Made by a program: the position numbers and the translations under genes
Part shown: one piece after another, positions 1-8,210 of the stretch
Numbering within the stretch: the first letter of the stretch is position 1
Layout of the letters: the number at the start of each line of letters is the position of its first letter
Source of the DNA: GCA-2733415 sp049609325
Lineage (GTDB): Bacteria; Bacteroidota; Bacteroidia; Flavobacteriales; Flavobacteriaceae
Length of the DNA stretch: 64,000 bases
Reading direction: 5' to 3'
NCBI GenBank assembly: GCA_049609325.1
Contig: JBMYYK010000002.1
Coordinates: 52,274-116,273, forward strand
The notes under the pieces: generated by a model
The model's database searches: none
The model's input: the letters and a program-made list of their open reading frames with translations, nothing else
Told to the model about the DNA's origin: nothing

Positions 1-87
1 TGGTATGATAATGAATACGGATATTCTCACCAGGTTATTCGTTTAGCAAAACACATTTCAAAAGTTAGACGTTTTAGCTATTACTAA
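1..87 (+). CDS. gapA: Glyceraldehyde-3-phosphate dehydrogenase, C-terminal end (partial)
   Basis: Only the last 28 codons and the stop are inside the window; the gene begins to the left. The visible peptide opens with WYDNEYGYSHQV, which matches the conserved C-terminal helix of GAPDH (WYDNExGYSxRV). The enzyme oxidises glyceraldehyde-3-phosphate with NAD(P) and phosphate in cytoplasmic glycolysis or gluconeogenesis. An intrinsic terminator follows about 35 nt after the stop, so it ends its own transcript. Which GAPDH paralogue this is cannot be told from the fragment. Confidence 0.9.
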   Translation, partial: WYDNEYGYSHQVIRLAKHISKVRRFSYY

Positions 88-120
88 TAGTTACACCTAA
101 TTACATATAATAATTTTCAA

Positions 121-155
121 AAATCCGTGTTGTAATATAACACGGATTTTTTATC
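121..155 (+). terminator. Intrinsic terminator after gapA
   Basis: An 11-bp perfect stem (121-131 with 139-149), a 7-nt loop and a run of T after it. It lies between the gapA stop and the next start at 172. Confidence 0.8.
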
Positions 156-171
156 AAAACACACAGGCATC

Positions 172-765
172 ATGAAACATCTTTTCATTTTTTTAACAAT
201 CGTATTTACAGCAATACCAAATGTTTTTGCTCAAGATGACGAGAACAAACTGTCATTAAACCAAGGGAACATCAATGAAAAGTTTGACTATGTGATTAGC
301 AAATCTAACAGCTACCAAGAATTTAAAGTTGTAAAAAAAGTTTGGCTAAACACCTTAAAAAAACAAGTTTTAGACTCAGTAAATAAGCAAAAGTCTGAAA
401 TAACAGCTTTAAGCAAAACTATTGAATCACAGAAGTCAAACACTACTACTTTAGAATCTAAAATAGTTGAACTTAACAACACAATTACCCAAATAAGCAC
501 AGATAAAGAAAATATTTCCTTTTTAGGCACAGACTTAAAAAAAGGAGACTTTAAAAATATTTTTTGGACAGTTGTAGCCATTCTAGCTGTACTTTTAGCG
601 TTCTTTATTTACAAATTCAAAAACAGCAATACAGTTACTCAATCTGTAAAAACACAATTAGCAGACATTGAAAAAGAGTTTGAAGAGCATAGAAAAATTG
701 CTCTTGAGCGTGAGCAAAAAGTAATGAGAAAATTACAAGACGAGCTTAACAAAAACAGAAGCTAG
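172..765 (+). CDS. Secreted/membrane coiled-coil protein of unknown function, upstream of trmD
   Basis: 197 residues. An N-terminal signal peptide (about residues 1-21, ending FAQ) is followed by a Lys/Glu/Asn-rich region that looks like coiled coil (about 60-110, with repeated IVELNNTI-like heptads). A single strong transmembrane segment follows (about 127-146), then a charged, probably cytoplasmic coiled-coil tail rich in Glu/Lys. No enzymatic motif is visible. It sits 8 nt before trmD and is probably co-transcribed with it. In flavobacterial annotations genes in this position are sometimes labelled tRNA methyltransferase from context alone; nothing in this sequence supports that. Function unknown; a membrane-anchored structural or tethering role is only a guess. 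Confidence 0.75.
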   Translation: MKHLFIFLTIVFTAIPNVFAQDDENKLSLNQGNINEKFDYVISKSNSYQEFKVVKKVWLNTLKKQVLDSVNKQKSEITALSKTIESQKSNTTTLESKIVELNNTITQISTDKENISFLGTDLKKGDFKNIFWTVVAILAVLLAFFIYKFKNSNTVTQSVKTQLADIEKEFEEHRKIALEREQKVMRKLQDELNKNRS

Positions 766-773
766 AAAACGTT

Positions 774-1451
774 ATGAGAATTGACATCATTACAGTTTTA
801 CCAGAATTAATGCAGAGTCCGTTTAACGACTCTATATTAAAACGCGCACAAGACAAAGGGATTGTAGAAGTACATTTTCACAACCTAAGAGATTACAGCA
901 CCAACAAACAAAAAAGTATTGACGACTATCAGTTTGGTGGCGGTGCCGGTATGGTAATGATGATAGAACCAATTGACTTATGTATTTCCAAGTTAAAATC
1001 AGAACGTTCGTACGATGAAGTTATTTACATGACCCCAGATGGCAACACTTTAAACCAAGGTATTGCTAATGAGCTATCATTAAAAGATAACATCATTATT
1101 TTATGTGGTCATTATAAAGGTGTAGACCAACGTGTGAGAGACTTGTTTATTACTCGAGAAATTTCAATTGGTGATTTTGTATTGTCAGGAGGTGAGCTAG
1201 CCGCTAACGTATTGTGTGATGCCGTAATACGACTCATACCCGGTGTTTTAAACAATGAAACCTCTGCACTTACTGATTCATTTCAAGACGATTTACTTGC
1301 TCCACCAGTATACACCAGACCAGCAGATTACAAAGGCCATAAAGTTCCAGACATATTATTATCTGGAAATTTTCCTAAAATTGAAGAATGGCGTGAAGAA
1401 CAAGCACACCAACGCACTAAAGACAGACGACCAGATTTATTCGACAAATAA
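774..1451 (+). CDS. trmD: tRNA (guanine-37-N1)-methyltransferase
   Basis: 225 residues, the usual TrmD length. TrmD uses S-adenosylmethionine to methylate G37 next to the anticodon of tRNAs reading CNN codons, preventing +1 frameshifting. Family motifs are clear: MRIDIITVLPE at the N-terminus, the glycine-rich GGGAGMVMM segment, and the trefoil-knot SAM-binding segments LCGHYKGVDQRV and IGDFVLSGGELA. The C-terminal domain carries the conserved EEWR...RRPDLF region. It lies 8 nt after a membrane coiled-coil gene and about 115 nt before rplS. trmD-rplS adjacency is common in bacteria, but here rplS has its own promoter. Confidence 0.97.
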   Translation: MRIDIITVLPELMQSPFNDSILKRAQDKGIVEVHFHNLRDYSTNKQKSIDDYQFGGGAGMVMMIEPIDLCISKLKSERSYDEVIYMTPDGNTLNQGIANELSLKDNIIILCGHYKGVDQRVRDLFITREISIGDFVLSGGELAANVLCDAVIRLIPGVLNNETSALTDSFQDDLLAPPVYTRPADYKGHKVPDILLSGNFPKIEEWREEQAHQRTKDRRPDLFDK

Positions 1452-1464
1452 ATCATCATATTAA

Positions 1465-1494
1465 TTGCCAATTAACAATTATTACTTAATTTTG
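1465..1494 (+). promoter_or_regulatory. Promoter of rplS
   Basis: TTG at 1465-1467, exactly 19 nt, then TAATTTTG at 1487-1494. This matches the Bacteroidota sigma-A consensus TTG-N19-TAnnTTTG. The predicted transcript start is near 1500, giving a leader of about 65 nt before the rplS ATG. Confidence 0.75.
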
Positions 1495-1500
1495 CAGTCA

Positions 1501-1546
1501 ATTTTAAATTAACCTCTGGCGAGAATCGTGCATGTTGTTTTAAATC
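1501..1546 (+). promoter_or_regulatory. Structured 5' leader of rplS (candidate L19 autoregulatory leader)
   Basis: The leader folds into a two-tier hairpin. The lower stem pairs 1503-1513 with 1534-1544 (10 of 11 positions, one G-U and one T-T mismatch). The upper hairpin pairs 1517-1522 with 1526-1532, with a bulged base and a GAA loop. I recall that a ribosomal-protein leader class upstream of L19 has been described in Flavobacteria; whether this is a member needs a covariance-model search. Autoregulation by L19 is inference. Confidence 0.5.
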
Positions 1547-1566
1547 AATTATATAAATAAATTACA

Positions 1567-1917
1567 ATGGAAGCTTTAATCAAGTTTGTACAAGATGAAT
1601 TCGTAACTACAAAAGATTTCCCAGCATTTAGCGCAGGAGATACTATTACTGTTTATTACGAAATTAAAGAAGGTAACAAAACAAGAACTCAGTTCTTTAG
1701 AGGTGTTGTTATCCAAAAAAGAGGAAGTGGATCTTCAGAAACATTCACAATTAGAAAAATGTCAGGAACTATTGGTGTTGAGAGAATTTTCCCAATCAAC
1801 ATGCCTGCATTACAAAAAATTGAAATCAACAAAAAAGGTATTGTTCGTAGAGCAAGAATCTTCTACTTTAGAGGGCTTACTGGTAAGAAAGCTAGAATTA
1901 AAGAAAGAAGAGGATAA
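1567..1917 (+). CDS. rplS: 50S ribosomal protein L19 (bL19)
   Basis: 116 residues, normal for bL19. The protein sits at the 30S-50S interface of the large subunit. Family hallmarks are the FSAGDTITVYYEIKEG segment, RTQFFRGVVIQKRGSG, the FTIRKMSGTIGVERIFPINMP core, and the basic C-terminus with RRARIFYFRGLTGKKARIKE. It has its own promoter (1465-1494) and a structured leader, so it is probably regulated separately from trmD. Transcription ends in a very long palindromic terminator shared with the convergent cysteine desulfurase gene. Confidence 0.98.
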   Translation: MEALIKFVQDEFVTTKDFPAFSAGDTITVYYEIKEGNKTRTQFFRGVVIQKRGSGSSETFTIRKMSGTIGVERIFPINMPALQKIEINKKGIVRRARIFYFRGLTGKKARIKERRG

Positions 1918-1933
1918 TCCATATCTGAAATTT

Positions 1934-1977
1934 CAACATAAAAAAATCCTGCCAATTGGCAGGATTTTTTTATGTTG
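1934..1977. terminator. Bidirectional terminator, 44-nt perfect palindrome
   Basis: Positions 1934-1953 pair perfectly with 1958-1977 around an AATT centre that is itself self-complementary. The GC-rich core (TCCTGCC/GGCAGGA) is flanked by A-run and T-run arms, so it reads as an intrinsic terminator on both strands. It separates rplS (+) from the cysteine desulfurase (-). Confidence 0.9.
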
Positions 1978-1989
1978 AATATAAATACT

Positions 1990-3135
1990 TTAAACAACAA
2001 ACTCTTTTAACACCCTTACCACGTAATCAATCTCTTCTTTTGTATTATATTTTGAAAATGAGAAACGTAATGACGGTTTTAACATATCATCATCCTCAAG
2101 TATTTCTGACAATACATGCGACCCTTTTGAACTTCCGCTTTGACAAGCGCTTCCTTTAGAACACGCAATACCTTTCAAGTCTAACTGAAACAACACAATT
2201 AATGCCTTTTGTGCCGAAACAGGTAACAGCACATTAACCAAAGTATAGGTACTTTTTTCCATATCACCAGACCAACCATTAAACTTCACCTCAGGAATAG
2301 CCTTAGTAATTTCTTGTATGAAATACGCTTTTAACGATTTTACATACGCGCTGTCTTTTTCTAGATTATCATACACATCTTTATAAGCCACATCAAGCCC
2401 TACAATATTATGCACAGACTCAGTACCTGCCCTATAACCACGCTCTTGACCCCCTCCAAAAATCAGTGAGTTCAATCCCGCATCTTTACGCATAAACACA
2501 AAACCAACACCTTTTGGCCCATGAAATTTATGTGCACTAACCGCGCAGAAATCCACTTTCACCTTACTTAAATCTACATCGTAATGCCCTATAGACTGTA
2601 CTGTATCACTATGGAATAACGCATCGTATTTTTCGCATAATTCTGCTACAGCCTCAATATCTAAAATATTCCCCAACTCATTATTAACATGCATCAAACT
2701 CACTAAAGTTTTTCCTTTATCTTCCTCTAACAAAGTCTTCAAACTCTCTAACTGCACAGATCCATTTTCATCTAAAGACACATAATCTACAACTGTATTA
2801 TAACACGTTTGCAGTGTATCACATGTATGACCGATGGCATGATGTTCAATTTTTGACGTGATAATACGTTTAACACCTAAATCTCTTACCGCTGAATTCA
2901 ATACAAAATTATCTGCCTCAGTTCCTCCCGATGTGAATATAATTTCCGCCGGAGTGACACGTAGTTGTTTCGCTATATTTTTCCTAGCCTGTTCAATAAG
3001 CGCCTTAGCACTACGACCAAATCCATGGGTAGATGACGGATTTCCATAATCATTAGTTAAACAAGCCGTCATGGCTTTCACTACATTATCACTCACTTGA
3101 GTAGTTGCAGCACTATCAAAGTAGACTTTTTTCAC
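1990..3135 (-). CDS. Cysteine desulfurase (NifS/IscS-type, class V aminotransferase)
   Basis: 381 residues. PLP enzyme that removes sulfur from cysteine as a persulfide for Fe-S clusters, tRNA thiolation and similar uses. Visible motifs are YFDSAATTQ at the N-terminus, TSGGTEADN, the substrate-loop segment HVNNELG, the PLP lysine in SAHKFHGPKG (Lys about 203), and the C-terminal catalytic-cysteine loop CSKGSACQSG followed by GSHVL. The segment after the cysteine resembles the IscS/NifS group rather than the SufS group. It is transcribed alone, convergent to rplS. Whether it acts in an Isc-like pathway or in tRNA modification cannot be told; no scaffold gene is next to it. Confidence 0.92.
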   Translation of the reverse strand: MKKVYFDSAATTQVSDNVVKAMTACLTNDYGNPSSTHGFGRSAKALIEQARKNIAKQLRVTPAEIIFTSGGTEADNFVLNSAVRDLGVKRIITSKIEHHAIGHTCDTLQTCYNTVVDYVSLDENGSVQLESLKTLLEEDKGKTLVSLMHVNNELGNILDIEAVAELCEKYDALFHSDTVQSIGHYDVDLSKVKVDFCAVSAHKFHGPKGVGFVFMRKDAGLNSLIFGGGQERGYRAGTESVHNIVGLDVAYKDVYDNLEKDSAYVKSLKAYFIQEITKAIPEVKFNGWSGDMEKSTYTLVNVLLPVSAQKALIVLFQLDLKGIACSKGSACQSGSSKGSHVLSEILEDDDMLKPSLRFSFSKYNTKEEIDYVVRVLKEFVV

Positions 3136-3244
3136 GTAATTAAATCTTTAATTTCACAATAAGAAGAGGTAAAAATAACTTAAAATAAATTATTATCAAC
3201 AAATATTCGTTAATTTGTAAATTACAATAACAACCCTAAATATT

Positions 3245-4159
3245 ATGCATAAAAAAGTCCTATTAATACTCACTTTGATATTTGCCACGTCTTGTGATGA
3301 TGGCGATATTTTTGTACAAGAATTAGACTTTCCTCAAGATTTAAACCATTGTACCGGAAGCAGTGATTTAATCATATACACCATTAAAAATACACCTTAC
3401 GAATCTTTATCACTTAAACTACCACTTAGCAACGAAGACTACCTCGTAAACGAAGGTAATTATACCACCAACTTATCTACAACAAACACATTCAATTACA
3501 GGACTTATAGCGGGAATCCGGAAAATATATTTTGCAATTCCCTCCCTCCTACATCCCCCGAAATTACAAGTGACTCTGAAGCAACTAATGGAAACACCAA
3601 TTTCACCACTACTTTAGTTGAAGATGACAATGACGGCATACCTGCTCATCTGGAAGATGATAATACAGACGGTGATAACGACCCATCAACAAACCCTACA
3701 GACACAGATGGTGACGGAGTACCTAATTATTTAGACTCAGATGATGATGGTGATAATGTACCAACTACAAACGAAGATCCAGACCCTAATAGCGATGGTG
3801 ATCTCTCAGATGCATTAGACACAGACTTAGACGGCACACCAGACTATTTAGACGATGATGATGATAACGATGGTACAATTACTCGCTATGAAGATACCAA
3901 CATGGATTTGAACCCAACCAATGACATTTCTAATCCTAGTTTAGGTCCTGATTACCTAAACTCAACCGTTACCACAGGCACAGCAATTGACACATATCAA
4001 GACCATACAAAAACTCAAAATTTCACATGCACAATTGTTATTGAAAACATGGTTTTGATTAATAATTCAAACAATGAAACCATAATCAATGAAGAATTTC
4101 CATTTGGAACAATCAACTCTACCATAAGCAATTACACATATTCTGTAGATTTCAATTAG
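3245..4159 (+). CDS. Surface lipoprotein with Asp-rich calcium-binding (thrombospondin type 3-like) repeats
   Basis: 304 residues. A lipoprotein signal peptide ends at Cys17 (ATSC). The residues right after the cysteine are DDGD; acidic residues here are the export signal for surface exposure in several Bacteroidota, so the protein probably faces outward. Residues about 125-230 hold repeated DxDxDG(D)xxPxYLDxDDD units typical of type 3 thrombospondin calcium-binding repeats. The rest (N-terminal ~100 residues and the C-terminal ~70) has no recognised domain. It lies just before a T9SS cargo protein on the same strand, 130 nt apart. The role is unknown; calcium-stabilised surface adhesion or binding is inference. 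Confidence 0.75.
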   Translation: MHKKVLLILTLIFATSCDDGDIFVQELDFPQDLNHCTGSSDLIIYTIKNTPYESLSLKLPLSNEDYLVNEGNYTTNLSTTNTFNYRTYSGNPENIFCNSLPPTSPEITSDSEATNGNTNFTTTLVEDDNDGIPAHLEDDNTDGDNDPSTNPTDTDGDGVPNYLDSDDDGDNVPTTNEDPDPNSDGDLSDALDTDLDGTPDYLDDDDDNDGTITRYEDTNMDLNPTNDISNPSLGPDYLNSTVTTGTAIDTYQDHTKTQNFTCTIVIENMVLINNSNNETIINEEFPFGTINSTISNYTYSVDFN

Positions 4160-4288
4160 CGAAAAACATGCAGTTAGTCGACTATTCGTGCTTTACATAG
4201 AATAAACAATAACTTGTTAATAAAATAAATTAAAAAAACCATATATTTAAGTACCAAATATCTATTTTAGCAGCAAACATATTTTAGT

Positions 4289-6196
4289 ATGAAAAAAATT
4301 ACATTCACAATAGCAGCAATCTTGGGTTTTAGCTCTTTAGCAGTAGCTCAAGATTTATATGTATCCCCTAACAGTTATATGTATGTACAAGATGAAGTTG
4401 TTTTCGTAAACGATGATATCCAATTAGAAGAAACAACTTCTAACATGTATTTACGTGATAATGCGCAACTAATACAAAGTTCCAACGCAAAAAATCATGA
4501 TATTGGAGAATTATCAGTATACCAAACACCAACAACAGATATTTACAATTACAACTACTGGTGTTCTCCAGTAGGTGTTGGTACTCAAGGTTCTCAAGGT
4601 GATGCACCGTTTAACAGAACTACAATGCACCAACCAAACTCATTAACATTAAACGAAACGGCTACAACAGAGTATGGTATAACTTACCCAGACCGAAATT
4701 CTACATCTACAACTATTGCTACACATTGGCTATGGCAAACAGTAAATTCTGATGGTTATAACAATTGGGTAGAAGCTAGAACAAATGATGTACTAGCTGG
4801 TAGAGGATATACCATGAAAGGAAGACCTACTGGTGATACTAACAAAGTTATTGACTTTAGAGGACGTCCAAACACAGGTGACTTCTCTATTCCAGTAGCT
4901 GGATCAGCATTTGTTGCAGCACCTGGAAATATTTCTCAGTATGACGGTTTATACAATGGTCAAGTAGAATCATTAATAGGTAATCCGTACCCATCAAGTA
5001 TGGATATGAAATTGTTTTTTGCAAATGCAAATAATCAACTTGATTTAGACGGAGCAATATACTACTGGGAACAAACTGGTAATACTCACATGTTAAATGA
5101 ATACAACGGTGGTTATGCAAGTTGGATACCTGGTAATTTAGCTAATCCAGCAGATCACGGTACATACACAAGAGCTACTTTTAAAACCTATCATGATGGT
5201 GAAGGACCAGATACTATTGGTGAAGACAATCAAGTAACTGGCGTGAATGGTTATGACTATAATTTAGATCCTTTCAACCGTAGATATGCTGCAATTGGGC
5301 AAGGTTTCATGGTACGTAGTAGTAGTACTGGTGGTGGTAATGTTGTTGTAAACAACTCTATGCGTGTGTATATTAAACATGAAACAGGTGGAAACGATGA
5401 TGTGTTTGGTAGAGCTGCTGAAGGCGCGGCAAATAACTCTACAGTTATCATGTCTGCTAATAACCCAGAATATCAAAACGAAGTTTCTAGTGCATTAGTG
5501 ATTCCAACTATTCAATTACACACTAAAATCAATGATGAGTATTATAGAGAAAATGTTATTGCATTTAGAGAAAATACAAATTCTAGTTACCAAAAATTTA
5601 CTGATGGAAGGTTAGCTGAAAAATTAAATACCGATGTATATCTTTTAGCAGATGACAATATGTTATCAATAAAGTCTATAGCGTATGACATTGAAGCTAG
5701 TATTCCGTTTGGAATTGACGTTAGAAATAACGCTAGTACATTTAGTGTAACAGTTCACAACTTATTAGATGTATCTGATAACGTTGACATCTATATGTTT
5801 GACAAAGTTAACGATACATATACTGATATTAAGAATGGTGTATTTGATGTTACTTTAGACGCTGGAACACATAATGACAGATTTGAAGTTGTATTTAAAG
5901 ATGCATCTCAAGAACAAGAAGAACTTGACATTACTGAAGAGGAAGTTGTTAGCTCTTTTAATGTATACCAAAACAACACTAACAGTGAGTTGACAATTAA
6001 AAACCCTAAAGCATATATCATAAAATCAGTAATGATGTTTGATGTAACAGGGAAAGTGATTTACAACAAAACTAACTTAGGAAACAATGAGTTATACACA
6101 TTCCCAACAAGTGCATTAAGCAATGGAATGTACTTAACTAAAGTTACTACAGATCAAGATTTTGAAGTTACTAAAAAGGTGATGGTACAAAACTAA
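4289..6196 (+). CDS. Secreted protein with T9SS type A C-terminal sorting domain
   Basis: 635 residues. An N-terminal signal peptide ends at about residue 20 (VAQ). The large middle region is rich in Asn, Thr, Tyr and Gly and has no enzyme motif I recognise; segments such as YNYWCSPVG and LIGNPYPSSMD recur in flavobacterial surface proteins annotated only as T9SS cargo. The last about 80 residues form a type A sorting domain: FNVYQNNTNSELTIKN, then VMMFDVTGKVIYN and the closing SNGMYLTKV...TKKVMVQN. It should therefore cross the outer membrane by T9SS and be anchored or released. It ends in a long palindromic terminator. Function unknown. Confidence 0.85.
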   Translation: MKKITFTIAAILGFSSLAVAQDLYVSPNSYMYVQDEVVFVNDDIQLEETTSNMYLRDNAQLIQSSNAKNHDIGELSVYQTPTTDIYNYNYWCSPVGVGTQGSQGDAPFNRTTMHQPNSLTLNETATTEYGITYPDRNSTSTTIATHWLWQTVNSDGYNNWVEARTNDVLAGRGYTMKGRPTGDTNKVIDFRGRPNTGDFSIPVAGSAFVAAPGNISQYDGLYNGQVESLIGNPYPSSMDMKLFFANANNQLDLDGAIYYWEQTGNTHMLNEYNGGYASWIPGNLANPADHGTYTRATFKTYHDGEGPDTIGEDNQVTGVNGYDYNLDPFNRRYAAIGQGFMVRSSSTGGGNVVVNNSMRVYIKHETGGNDDVFGRAAEGAANNSTVIMSANNPEYQNEVSSALVIPTIQLHTKINDEYYRENVIAFRENTNSSYQKFTDGRLAEKLNTDVYLLADDNMLSIKSIAYDIEASIPFGIDVRNNASTFSVTVHNLLDVSDNVDIYMFDKVNDTYTDIKNGVFDVTLDAGTHNDRFEVVFKDASQEQEELDITEEEVVSSFNVYQNNTNSELTIKNPKAYIIKSVMMFDVTGKVIYNKTNLGNNELYTFPTSALSNGMYLTKVTTDQDFEVTKKVMVQN

Positions 6197-6208
6197 AACT
6201 TCTTTAAT

Positions 6209-6254
6209 AACACATAAAAAAACCTAAGCATATGCTTAGGTTTTTTTATGTGTT
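6209..6254 (+). terminator. Terminator, 46-nt perfect palindrome
   Basis: Positions 6209-6231 are the exact reverse complement of 6232-6254. The core is CCTAAGC/GCTTAGG with A-run and T-run flanks, so it works as an intrinsic terminator for the T9SS cargo gene. Both flanking genes point the same way, so the symmetry is not explained by convergence. Confidence 0.88.
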
Positions 6255-6276
6255 AAATTTACTCGTATTTTCAGCC

Positions 6277-6284
6277 TAGCTTTG
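6277..6284 (+). promoter_or_regulatory. -7 promoter element of the helicase-like gene
   Basis: TAGCTTTG matches TAnnTTTG exactly and follows the preceding terminator, placing a transcript start near 6291, about 26 nt before the ATG. No good TTG element is seen at the usual spacing, so the assignment is tentative. Confidence 0.45.
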
Positions 6285-6316
6285 TAAATTGCAACATGCT
6301 ATAAACACAGCAAAAC

Positions 6317-6928
6317 ATGTCCTTTAAAAAATTACATCCTTTATTAAAAGAATCATTATCACGATTAGAGTATAATGAGCCACTACCCTTTCAAAAAACT
6401 ATTTTTCCAAAGATAAAAGGTGGAGCTAATGTATTTGGAATTGCTCCAAAAAACTCAGGAAAATCTGACATATTAATTATAAGCACAATACAAAAATTAA
6501 AAGCAGAAGCTTTTGAAGACTCCCCTAGAGCACTAATTTTTGTAGAGAACAAAAAAGCCGCACAAAATTTAGAAGCAAATTTTAAACGGTTTACTGCAGG
6601 TACAAACTTACGTGTCTACACCGCTTATGATGAACAAAACATTGACACCCAAAAAGATGACATTTACTATGGACAGGATATTATAATTACAACACCAAAA
6701 CGATTAAGTAAACTATATTTATTAAATGGTATTCACTTAGGTGAACTACAACTACTCATAATAGAAGACGCACAATTTTTAGCCAAAAACAATTTACATG
6801 CAGAAATTATTAGAATTTCAGAGAGCATAAAAAAGTGCCAATATTTAATATTTTCAGACAACTATTACCCAAAGTTTGATAAATTTGAAGATGCATTTAT
6901 GGCTAACTCACAAATCATAAAACTTTAA
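6317..6928 (+). CDS. Degenerate DEAD-box-like single RecA-domain protein
   Basis: 203 residues, about half the size of a minimal DEAD-box helicase. It aligns by eye with only the first RecA domain: a Q-motif-like FQKTIFPKI (about 25-33), a P-loop APKNSGKS (43-50), TTPKRL (125-130, motif Ib), EDAQ (150-153) in place of DEAD, and SDN (180-182) in place of SAT. The second helicase domain is absent. ATP binding may survive, but unwinding is unlikely. It starts a cluster running directly into gldF (16 nt gap), so it may share that operon. It could be a regulatory or scaffolding relic. No frameshift or second-domain remnant follows; the gene simply stops. Confidence 0.65.
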   Translation: MSFKKLHPLLKESLSRLEYNEPLPFQKTIFPKIKGGANVFGIAPKNSGKSDILIISTIQKLKAEAFEDSPRALIFVENKKAAQNLEANFKRFTAGTNLRVYTAYDEQNIDTQKDDIYYGQDIIITTPKRLSKLYLLNGIHLGELQLLIIEDAQFLAKNNLHAEIIRISESIKKCQYLIFSDNYYPKFDKFEDAFMANSQIIKL

Positions 6929-6944
6929 TTCTATACCAAATTAT

Positions 6945-7655
6945 ATGTTTGCTATTTTAAAAAAAGAAATACACACCTTCTTTGCTACACCAGTAGGTTA
7001 TTTAGTAATAGGAGTTTTTCTGGTAACTAATGGTTTATTTCTATGGGTGTTAAAGGGGGAGTATAACATTTTCAATTATGGCTTTGCAGATTTGTCTGGC
7101 TATTATTTTTTAGCGCCATGGCTATTTTTATTTTTAATACCAGCCATAACCATGAAAAGCTTTTCAGAAGAAAACAAACAAGGTACACTTGAATTATTAC
7201 TAACCAAGCCCATATCTCTCATACAATTAATATTGGGTAAATATCTCGGAGCTTTAAGTTTAATCTGCATAGCTTTAATCCCTACAGTACTATATATTTA
7301 TACAATCAATCAGCTTGGTAACCCGATAGGAAATATTGATTTAGGGAGTGCTATTGGAGCTTATTTGGGGTTATTAGGAGTCGCCATGGTGTACTGCGCT
7401 ATTGGAATATTTACTTCTACACTGAGTAATAATCAAATTGTATCATTTATACTAGCAGTTATTCTGTGTTTTCTAATGTATTTTGGTTTTGAAACCTTAT
7501 CAGAATACACCAATGACAGCGTCAGTATTATAGGTATAAAAACACATTTTGAACACATTAGTAAAGGAATTATAGACAGCAGAGATATTGTATATTTCAT
7601 AACTGTTCCTGCACTGTTTTTATATATCACCAAATTAATTATAGCAAAAAAATAA
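6945..7655 (+). CDS. gldF: Gliding motility-associated ABC transporter permease GldF
   Basis: 236 residues. GldF is the membrane permease of the GldAFG ABC transporter, required for gliding in Flavobacterium johnsoniae though absent from some gliders. The sequence shows the family opening (FAILKKEIHTFFATPVGYL), the loop MKSFSEENKQGTLELLLTKPI shared by ABC-2 permeases, and about six membrane segments. It is followed after 3 nt by an unrelated membrane gene, then gldG. The ATPase gldA is not in this window, as is usual since gldA is often unlinked. Substrate unknown. Confidence 0.93.
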   Translation: MFAILKKEIHTFFATPVGYLVIGVFLVTNGLFLWVLKGEYNIFNYGFADLSGYYFLAPWLFLFLIPAITMKSFSEENKQGTLELLLTKPISLIQLILGKYLGALSLICIALIPTVLYIYTINQLGNPIGNIDLGSAIGAYLGLLGVAMVYCAIGIFTSTLSNNQIVSFILAVILCFLMYFGFETLSEYTNDSVSIIGIKTHFEHISKGIIDSRDIVYFITVPALFLYITKLIIAKK

Positions 7656-7658
7656 AGA

Positions 7659-8210
7659 ATGGTTTATACCCCAACATTAATCATATCATGTATTGTAATT
7701 GCCATATTACTATACCTATTCCTAAATACAATAGACAACAAACGTAAGTGGTTAAACATACTATTAGCCCTACTCATTACACCGCTAGCCTATTTTTATA
7801 TTTGGTATCCTATTTCTACCATTTTTCTACCATACCATCATCATAAACAATTTGAAACTAATGCATGGATAGAAAAACCTGGTTTACGTTATGAAATGAT
7901 AGATCATATGATTGAAACAGATTTTTTAATTGGTAAATCAAAAGAGGAAGTTGGGCAATTATTAGGTGAAGTACAATGGTTAAGCTGGAACTATAAAAAC
8001 AATGACTTTGACCCAGATGTTTGGAACTACGGGCTTGGTTTAATTCCTGGTGCATTTCAAGACATTAAAGAAGATGTTGAAATCACTTTCACAAACAACA
8101 AAGTAAGTGCTGTGAAGTTATCTCAAGCTGAGTACAATTTTGAAGACAACCAAGGAGAATCAAATAAAAAACTAGATTCTATAAACGCAAGATTTAACAC
8201 ACGAAAATGA
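7659..8210 (+). CDS. Membrane protein with BamE/SmpA-like C-terminal region, inserted between gldF and gldG
   Basis: 183 residues. Two hydrophobic segments at the N-terminus (about 5-22 and 32-55) are followed by a soluble part. The soluble part contains LIGKSKEEVGQLLGEVQW, then a WNY/WNYG region, then VEITFTNNKVSAVKLSQAEY. A GKSKEEVxxLLG helix followed by a strand ending in F-x-NNKV resembles the BamE/SmpA/OmlA fold. This is a by-eye resemblance only. The start is 3 nt after gldF and the stop overlaps the gldG start by 4 nt (ATGA), so translation is probably coupled to both. gldF and gldG are normally adjacent, so this insertion suggests a link to the transporter, which is untested. Confidence 0.7.
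   Translation: MVYTPTLIISCIVIAILLYLFLNTIDNKRKWLNILLALLITPLAYFYIWYPISTIFLPYHHHKQFETNAWIEKPGLRYEMIDHMIETDFLIGKSKEEVGQLLGEVQWLSWNYKNNDFDPDVWNYGLGLIPGAFQDIKEDVEITFTNNKVSAVKLSQAEYNFEDNQGESNKKLDSINARFNTRK

Noticed and set aside
1255..1464. Second open frame inside trmD
   Set aside because: Out of frame with a strongly supported gene; no conserved features.
3600..3910. Regular short repeats that could be a CRISPR-like or tandem array
   Set aside because: The periodicity comes from Asp codons of the calcium-binding repeats in one reading frame; the units vary in sequence and have no spacer pattern.
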